From Phycisphaerae bacterium (GTDB lineage: Bacteria > Planctomycetota > Phycisphaerae > UBA1845 > PWPN01), in the NCBI GenBank assembly GCA_018003015.1, contig JAGNEZ010000050.1:1-47385 (forward strand): a stretch of DNA of 47,385 nt. Reading direction: 5' to 3'. Under the pieces are notes generated by a model, which made no database searches, was not told the origin of the DNA, and was given only the letters and a program-made list of their open reading frames with translations. Positions 42,765-47,385 of the stretch are shown piece after piece. Every line of letters starts with the position of its first letter. The first letter of the stretch is position 1. Both the position numbers and the translations under genes were made by a program.

Positions 42765-42797
42765 AAAAAAGTGGGACGCCTTCGGGACCCACTTTTC
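42765..42797 (-). terminator. Intrinsic terminator or attenuator in the nusA leader
   Basis: In the minus-strand sense AAAAGTGGG and CCCACTTTT pair as a 9-bp stem around a 12-base loop, with TTTTTT as the tail. It ends 26 nt before the nusA ATG. The gap is too short for a full promoter beyond it, so transcripts into nusA should pass through it. It may end the ATPase gene's mRNA and also attenuate nusA. Confidence 0.75.
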
Positions 42798-42926
42798 GAG
42801 CCGCCGGCCCGCGGGTTTCCCGGGACCAGCCACCAGACGTGGATGCTTCGCCGTCAACGCATCGCAGGCCTCCCGACGATCCGTTGCGACCCCACCCACA
42901 ACCAACTCGACCAGTGCTGAACCCGA

Positions 42927-44072
42927 CTAGGCCGCACTGGCGTGGTCTCCACTTCCGGTCAGGCTGACGTTCACACCTTCGTCTCCCGGCTCGAAAACAT
43001 GCACCTGCTCCATGTCCAGGTACATCGGAAGTCTCATCCCGTCCCTGATCGTCCGGTCGGCATCCACTCGGCAGACGATACGGTCGTGCCGCCCGGTCTG
43101 AACATGCACGTCCATTCGATCGCCCAGCGGCTCAACCACGGTCACCGCCACGCTCAAGACATTCTCTCGCCCTGCGAATCGGCCTTCGGAACGCAGACCA
43201 ATCCCCTCCGGACGCACGCCCAGCACCATCTCCCGTCCGCTGCAACCGGCCATGGCCCGGGCCAAACGGTCCGGCAAACGCAGTCTGCCGGATCCCTCGT
43301 CGAACCAAAAACCGCCGTTCTCCCCCCCCACGACACGCCCTTTCAGGAAGTTCATCGGCGGCGTGCCCACGAACCCTGCAACAAAGCGATTCACCGGCCG
43401 CTCGTAAACCTCCAGCGGACTGCCACACTGGTGAATGACGCCGTCCTTCATGACCACGATCCGGTCTCCCAGCGTCATCGCCTCTTCCTGGTCGTGGGTG
43501 ACGTAGATCGTCGTCGTCCGTAGCTTGCGGTGGAGCTTCTTCAACTCCGCCCGCATCTCGATACGCAGCTTCGCATCCAGGTTGCTCAGCGGCTCGTCGA
43601 ACAGAAACGCCTTCGGCGTCCGAACGATCGCCCGCCCCACCGCCACCCGCTGTCGCTGCCCGCCCGACAAGGCCTTCGGCTTTCGGTCCAGCAGGTGCTC
43701 GATGCCCAGCATCCTGGCCGCCCCCCGCACCCGCTCATCAATCTCCGCTTTGGGCACCCGCCGGAGCTTCAGGCCAAACGCCATGTTCTTGTACACCGAC
43801 ATGTGCGGGTACAGAGCGTAGTTTTGGAAGACCATCGCGATATCGCGATCCTTCGGCGCAACGCTGTTGACCACACGCTCACCGATCCGGATCGTGCCGT
43901 CGCTGATCTCCTCGAGACCGGCCACCATCCGGAGCGTCGTGCTCTTGCCACATCCGGACGGCCCAACCAAGACAATGAACTCTTCGTCTCGGATGGCCAG
44001 CGAAACGTTGTCCACCGCCCTGATATTCCCAGGGTAGACCTTCACAACGTTCTCTAAGACCACCTCTGCCAT
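42927..44072 (-). CDS. Sugar ABC transporter ATP-binding protein (MalK/UgpC/MsmX-like)
   Basis: 381 residues. Walker [10 protein letters not shown] (Lys43), the ABC signature L-S-G-G-Q-R-Q-R, Walker B A-F-L-F-D-E-P and the H-loop T-H-D-Q-E-E-A form a full ATPase. The C-terminal TOBE/OB regulatory domain (about 240-370, L-G-V-R-P-E) is typical of carbohydrate importers with shared ATPases. It works on the cytoplasmic side of the inner membrane. No permease or binding-protein gene is near, so it may serve several importers. GAGGTG seven bases upstream fixes ATG 44072. Confidence 0.93.
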   Translation of the reverse strand: MAEVVLENVVKVYPGNIRAVDNVSLAIRDEEFIVLVGPSGCGKSTTLRMVAGLEEISDGTIRIGERVVNSVAPKDRDIAMVFQNYALYPHMSVYKNMAFGLKLRRVPKAEIDERVRGAARMLGIEHLLDRKPKALSGGQRQRVAVGRAIVRTPKAFLFDEPLSNLDAKLRIEMRAELKKLHRKLRTTTIYVTHDQEEAMTLGDRIVVMKDGVIHQCGSPLEVYERPVNRFVAGFVGTPPMNFLKGRVVGGENGGFWFDEGSGRLRLPDRLARAMAGCSGREMVLGVRPEGIGLRSEGRFAGRENVLSVAVTVVEPLGDRMDVHVQTGRHDRIVCRVDADRTIRDGMRLPMYLDMEQVHVFEPGDEGVNVSLTGSGDHASAA

Positions 44073-44090
44073 AGAGTTACACCTCACCCG

Positions 44091-44109
44091 ACGGCGGATT
44101 TCACGCCGT
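44091..44109 (-). promoter_or_regulatory. Leader hairpin of the MalK-like gene
   Basis: ACGGCG and CGCCGT pair around a 7-base loop in the short leader, ending five bases before the ribosome site. It could influence translation. Confidence 0.35.
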
Positions 44110-44129
44110 TGGGCCCTTGAGTGTCACCG

Positions 44130-44157
44130 ATTATAAATGCACTCCGCCACACGTCAA
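44130..44157 (-). promoter_or_regulatory. Strong sigma-70-like promoter of the MalK-like gene
   Basis: On the minus strand TTGACG (44157-44152) and a perfect TATAAT (44135-44130) are 16 bp apart. This is the best match in the window. The predicted start is near 44123, about 50 nt before the ATG. Confidence 0.8.
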
Positions 44158-44309
44158 GCAGCCCTGGACGACCAAGGCCGCCCGACCGAGCTTTCGGGGC
44201 AGCCAATTCCCCCACCATTCCGACAGCTTAAACCAGGAGACGTGCGGATACCCAGATCGTCCGTAACTCATTGTCGTCAATAACGATACAGATCTTCCAG
44301 GGCACCCAG

Positions 44310-45146
44310 ATGCTGCGAGAGGTGTTCACCATTTCCATGGACTCCCTCCGACCGGATTTCCTGGGTGTGTACGATCCGCAGGGTCGGCAACCCCCCGTCA
44401 TCAACAAGCTGGCGCAGGGAGCGGCGATCTTCACCGAGGCGGTCTGCCACGCGCCCTTCACGACGCCGGCCATCGCCAGCCTGCTGACCGGTGTATACCC
44501 CTTCCGAACCGGCGTGCGTCTCCTCCTGGGCCAGTTGTGCAACCAGAAGATCCCCACCCTGGCCGAGTACACCCGCCGGGCAGGATTCCTCACCGCCGGG
44601 TTCCCTTCCACCCTTGTCTTGAACTCGCCAACCGGGCTCAACCGCGGATTCGATCTCTACCGGGACATCCACGACGGAACCATGACCTGCCGAGGAGGAT
44701 GCTGGCAGACCTGAGACCGGCTCAACCAAGCCGTGGACCAGTTGCTGACCGACGTCGGTCGTCAGCGTGTCTTCTGCTGGCTCCACTACTTCGACCCCCA
44801 TGACGATCACCTCGACAAGAACGTCCCCCTCCACCGCCTCGCACGTCGACACCCGAGCCCGCGACGCCTTATCCTGCTGGGCTACGGCCAGAACGCGATG
44901 CGTCTGATTGCGGCGGCCCACCTGTTGGGCTTCTGGGACAACTGGGATTGGCAAGCGTGGGACGATGATCCACGAGTCCAGGCCCAGGCCGAGCATGCCG
45001 GCTTGGCAACCAGCAACCCGTGGCACAACCCCAAGCACGATCCCACCGCGCCGCTCATCGTCACGCCACGGGGCGGCGCCTACCTCGAAACGCGACCCGG
45101 CCGATCAGGTTACCCCGAAGGCACGCACTGGCTCCGACTCTGCTGA
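44310..45146 (+). pseudogene. Sulfatase/alkaline-phosphatase-superfamily gene, interrupted
   Basis: Reading from ATG 44310, M-D-S-L-R-P-D-F-L-G-V-Y and T-T-P-A-I-A-S-L-L-T-G-V-Y-P are the start of a sulfatase-like hydrolase. At the formylglycine position C-x-P-S-R the sequence reads T-T-P-A-I, so this was never a standard Cys-type sulfatase; Thr may be the nucleophile as in related phosphotransferases. A TGA at 44712-44714 breaks the frame. The same frame then continues with a linker and H-Y-F-D-P-H-D, the next sulfatase-family block, ending near 44815. After that the frame stays open to 45146 but no longer matches the family. The simplest reading is a decayed gene with an in-frame stop and a replaced 3' part. 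Confidence 0.7.
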
Positions 45147-45169
45147 CGCGTCTTGTGCTCCCGCCGTCC

Positions 45170-45198
45170 TTGGCCCCGGCTGCGAATCCGGATACACT
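45170..45198 (+). promoter_or_regulatory. Putative lepA promoter
   Basis: TTGGCC (45170-45175) and TACACT (45193-45198) are 17 bp apart. The predicted start is near 45205, about 37 nt before the ATG. An inverted repeat overlaps this promoter. Confidence 0.65.
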
Positions 45199-45219
45199 AT
45201 GCGTTTGAGGATTCGCAGC
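45179..45219. repeat. 11-bp inverted repeat across the lepA promoter
   Basis: GCTGCGAATCC (45179-45189) and GGATTCGCAGC (45209-45219) are perfect inverted copies, 30 bp centre to centre (about three helical turns). One arm lies in the -35/-10 spacer, the other just after the predicted start, as an operator for a dimeric regulator would. Confidence 0.7.
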
Positions 45220-45241
45220 GAGAACGAAAGACCATTGACCG

Positions 45242-47044
45242 ATGTTTGACCGCCAGCTGATCCGTAACTTCAGTATCATCGCCCATATCGACCACGGAAA
45301 GAGCACCCTGGCCGACCGCATTCTTGTCGCGACCGGAGCCGTCGCCCAGCGCGAGATGCGCGAGCAGTTCCTCGATGATATGGAACTCGAGCGGGAGATG
45401 GGCATTACCATCAAGGCCAACCGGGCGACCGTCTTCTACGAGTGCAATGGCCAGGAGTACATGCTCAACCTGATCGACACGCCTGGCCATGTGGACTTCC
45501 ACTACGAGGTCTCCCGGGCCCTGGCGGCCTGCGAAGGCGTGTTGCTGCTCGTCGACGCCACGCAAGGGGTCCAGGCTCAGACCGTAGCCAACGCCTACAA
45601 GGCCGTCGAGGCCGACCTGGAGATCATCCCGGTCATCAACAAGATCGATCTGCCCACGGCCCGGGCGGAGGACGCCGCCCTCGAGGTGGAACACGTCCTG
45701 GGCATTCCCGCCGATCGCGCGGTTTTCACCTCGGCCAAGACCGGCGTCGGACTGGACGACGTCTTCCGGGCGATCGTCGAGAAGATCCGCCCGCCGACGG
45801 CGAACCTGGATGCCCCGTTGCGAGCCTTGGTCTATGACGCCAAGCCGGACGTCCACCGAGGCGTGATCTGCCACCTCCGCATCATGGACGGCCAGATCCG
45901 GCGGGGCGACAGGGTCTTCCTCATGGCCGCCCAGCGAACCTACACGGTCATTGAGGTCGGCAAGTTCACACCCAAGCCGACCGCGGTCGATGTCCTCGCC
46001 GCCGGCGAGGTAGGCTACATGGTGGCCGGCATCAAGACGCTCAACGACGTCACCATCGGCGACACCATCACGCACGACGACCCGCGGGCCGCGGAACCCC
46101 TTCCCGGTTATCAGCCGCCTCAACGCATGGTGTTCTGCGATTTCTACCCCGGCCCGATGACCGAGGCGCCGGAACTTCGCGCCGCCCTCGAGAACCTCTG
46201 GCTCAACGACTGTTCGTTCTCGTTTGAACCCGTGCACAGCACCGCCCTGGGTTTCGGGTTCCGTTGCGGATTCCTCGGCCTGCTACACATGAAAATCATC
46301 CAGGAACGCATCGAGCGCGAGGCAAACATCGACGTGGTCCAGACCGCTCCCACCGTCAATTACCAGGTGCTGACGAGCAACGGCGAACTGCTCACCATCG
46401 ACTCGCCGAGCGAGTTGCCCGATATGTCGAAGGTCGAGGAAATTCGGGAGCCAATGATCGACGCCAATCTGATCGTTCCAGCCGACGCCATCGGGGCGAT
46501 TATGCAGATCGCCGAAGACCGCCGGGGAATCTACAAGAAGACCGAGTATCTCTCCACCCAGCGCGTCATGCTGACCTATCGGTTCCCGCTGGCAGAGACT
46601 ATCTTCGACTTCTACGACCGACTCAAGGCCGCGACCAGGGGTTACGGCACCATGGACTACCAGCTGGCCGGCTATCACCCCGACAAGCTCGTCAAGCTCG
46701 ACATTCTGGTCAATGGCACCTCGGTCGACGCGCTGTCGATCATCGTCCATCGCGACAAGGCCGAACGCCGAGGGCGGACCCTGATCAACCGACTCCGCAA
46801 GGAGATCTCCCGGCACATGTTCGACATCCCCTTGCAGGCCGCCATCGGCGGCCGGATCCTCGCCCGCGAGACCATCAAGGCCATGCGCAAGAACGTCACC
46901 GCCAAGTGCTACGGCGGCGATGTCACCCGCAAGCGGAAACTGCTTGAGAAGCAAAAGGAGGGCAAGAAGCGCATGAAAATGGTCGGCTCGGTGACCATCC
47001 CGCAGGAGGCCTTCATGGCCGTTCTGGACCCGGGAGACGATTGA
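45242..47044 (+). CDS. lepA: Elongation factor 4 (LepA)
   Basis: 600 residues, the standard length. The GTPase begins I-R-N-F-S-I-I-A-H-I-D-H-G-K-S-T (Lys20) with D-T-P-G-H-V-D-F and N-K-I-D. The LepA-specific C-terminal domain is intact, with R-R-G-R-T-L-I-N-R-L-R-K-E-I and G-G-R-I-L-A-R-E-T-I-K-A-M-R-K-N-V-T-A-K-C-Y-G-G-D. It acts on ribosomes, affecting translocation and initiation under stress. It has its own promoter with an overlapping dyad. The ribosome site is weak. It is not next to lepB, with which it often shares an operon. Confidence 0.98.
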   Translation: MFDRQLIRNFSIIAHIDHGKSTLADRILVATGAVAQREMREQFLDDMELEREMGITIKANRATVFYECNGQEYMLNLIDTPGHVDFHYEVSRALAACEGVLLLVDATQGVQAQTVANAYKAVEADLEIIPVINKIDLPTARAEDAALEVEHVLGIPADRAVFTSAKTGVGLDDVFRAIVEKIRPPTANLDAPLRALVYDAKPDVHRGVICHLRIMDGQIRRGDRVFLMAAQRTYTVIEVGKFTPKPTAVDVLAAGEVGYMVAGIKTLNDVTIGDTITHDDPRAAEPLPGYQPPQRMVFCDFYPGPMTEAPELRAALENLWLNDCSFSFEPVHSTALGFGFRCGFLGLLHMKIIQERIEREANIDVVQTAPTVNYQVLTSNGELLTIDSPSELPDMSKVEEIREPMIDANLIVPADAIGAIMQIAEDRRGIYKKTEYLSTQRVMLTYRFPLAETIFDFYDRLKAATRGYGTMDYQLAGYHPDKLVKLDILVNGTSVDALSIIVHRDKAERRGRTLINRLRKEISRHMFDIPLQAAIGGRILARETIKAMRKNVTAKCYGGDVTRKRKLLEKQKEGKKRMKMVGSVTIPQEAFMAVLDPGDD

Positions 47045-47385
47045 CCGGGCTCGAGACCGGCCGCAGCCACCGTCGGACCGCCTGCCCGTGCAACGATGCC
47101 GGCACCTCGGTTCGAGGCGTCGACCAGCACCCGGGTCGTCACGAACGTGCCCTTGCCCGCGGCTTCGTCCAGGGAATCGAGGAACGACTGCCAGTAGTCA
47201 CGCTTGCCCGAGTCGCCGGTACACCAGTCGTGGACCAGGACGACCACAACCAGCCGGTTAGCCCAAGTTACTGAACAACTGCGATTTTGAAAAGATCTTC
47301 GGGTTGGCATCCGCGTTCTCCGGGCGATCAGCGGGGTTGGATGGCGTTTTCGGCGATGTAGTGGAAACCTACCCTCTTGAAGATG
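47045..47385. other. Region after lepA, no intact gene
   Basis: About 341 bases to the window edge. It holds only the possible gene remnant on the minus strand (47080-47253) and a short minus-strand open frame running in from the right edge that ends at 47328; the latter is too short to identify. Confidence 0.4.
47080..47253 (-). pseudogene. Possible gene remnant, unknown family
   Basis: A minus-strand stretch reads V-V-V-V-L-V-H-D-W-C-T-G-D-S and F-L-D-S-L-D-E-A-A-G-K-G-T-F-V-T-T-R-V, with protein-like composition. It has no good start and would run on into the 3' end of lepA. I recall no exact family. It may be the decayed tail of a hydrolase-type gene. Confidence 0.25.

Noticed and set aside
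44712-44714. Selenocysteine reading of the TGA in the sulfatase-like gene
   Set aside because: No SECIS-like hairpin was seen, the position is not a known Sec site, and the 3' part is not sulfatase-like, so decay is simpler.
47328-47385. 19-codon minus-strand frame entering from the right edge, possibly a transposase tail
   Set aside because: It is too short to identify; any call would be a guess.

Overview
The window is GC-rich DNA with tightly packed genes on both strands. It looks like chromosome from a Gram-negative member of the Planctomycetota, perhaps the Phycisphaerae; the lineage is inferred from gene content and is not proven. The clues are two PQQ-type beta-propeller proteins with W-P-x-W-R-G-P starts, a Tat-exported Gfo/Idh/MocA oxidoreductase, a secreted glycoside hydrolase, ExbB/ExbD genes beside a very large exported TPR-like protein, TPR-rich lipoproteins, and kdsA, which implies Kdo-containing lipopolysaccharide. 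No tRNA, rRNA, CRISPR array, intact insertion sequence or prophage was recognised.

Layout. 1-9.6 kb: a partial secreted clan-A glycoside hydrolase (minus), then on the plus strand an acyltransferase-3 membrane protein, an exported D-aminoacylase-like amidohydrolase with a long N-terminal extension, a Gfo/Idh/MocA protein and purF. 9.7-13.0 kb (minus): a translationally coupled pair of PQQ-propeller proteins and a stand-alone hslV. 13.1-15.5 kb (plus): a small lipoprotein, a diacylglycerol-kinase-type lipid kinase and kdsA, an envelope-lipid operon. 15.4-22.8 kb (minus): a run transcribed in the order M16 protease, ExbB/TolQ, ExbD, ExbD, 936-residue exported protein. 23.1-27.2 kb (minus): coaE-rho, then a VOC protein and a secreted protein with a possible C-terminal sorting signal. 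27.4-31.4 kb (plus): an iron-sulfur aldo/keto reductase, a cytoplasmic TPR protein, rpsT, and a TlyA-like methyltransferase without its S4 domain. 31.4-44.1 kb (minus): a YebC-family protein, then a long run transcribed malK-like, nusA, infB, rbfA, HhH protein with a basic tail, hisG, 1226-residue TPR lipoprotein. 44.3-47.4 kb: a decayed sulfatase-like gene, lepA, and a possible gene remnant.

How the parts fit. Most genes are housekeeping: translation (nusA, infB, rbfA, rpsT, lepA, the TlyA-like enzyme), transcription termination (rho, nusA), purine, histidine and CoA synthesis, and envelope lipid synthesis. The more unusual material is the PMF-type ExbB/ExbD2 module with its protease and giant partner, the HhH/basic-tail fusion overlapped with rbfA, and several regulatory structures. 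These are an intrinsic-terminator-like hairpin 26 nt upstream of nusA, an 11-bp dyad across the lepA promoter, a TTG start on infB, and two probable leaderless mRNAs.

Promoters were read by eye as sigma-70-like hexamers with 16-18 bp spacing and are predictions. Protein families were assigned from remembered motifs without any database search.
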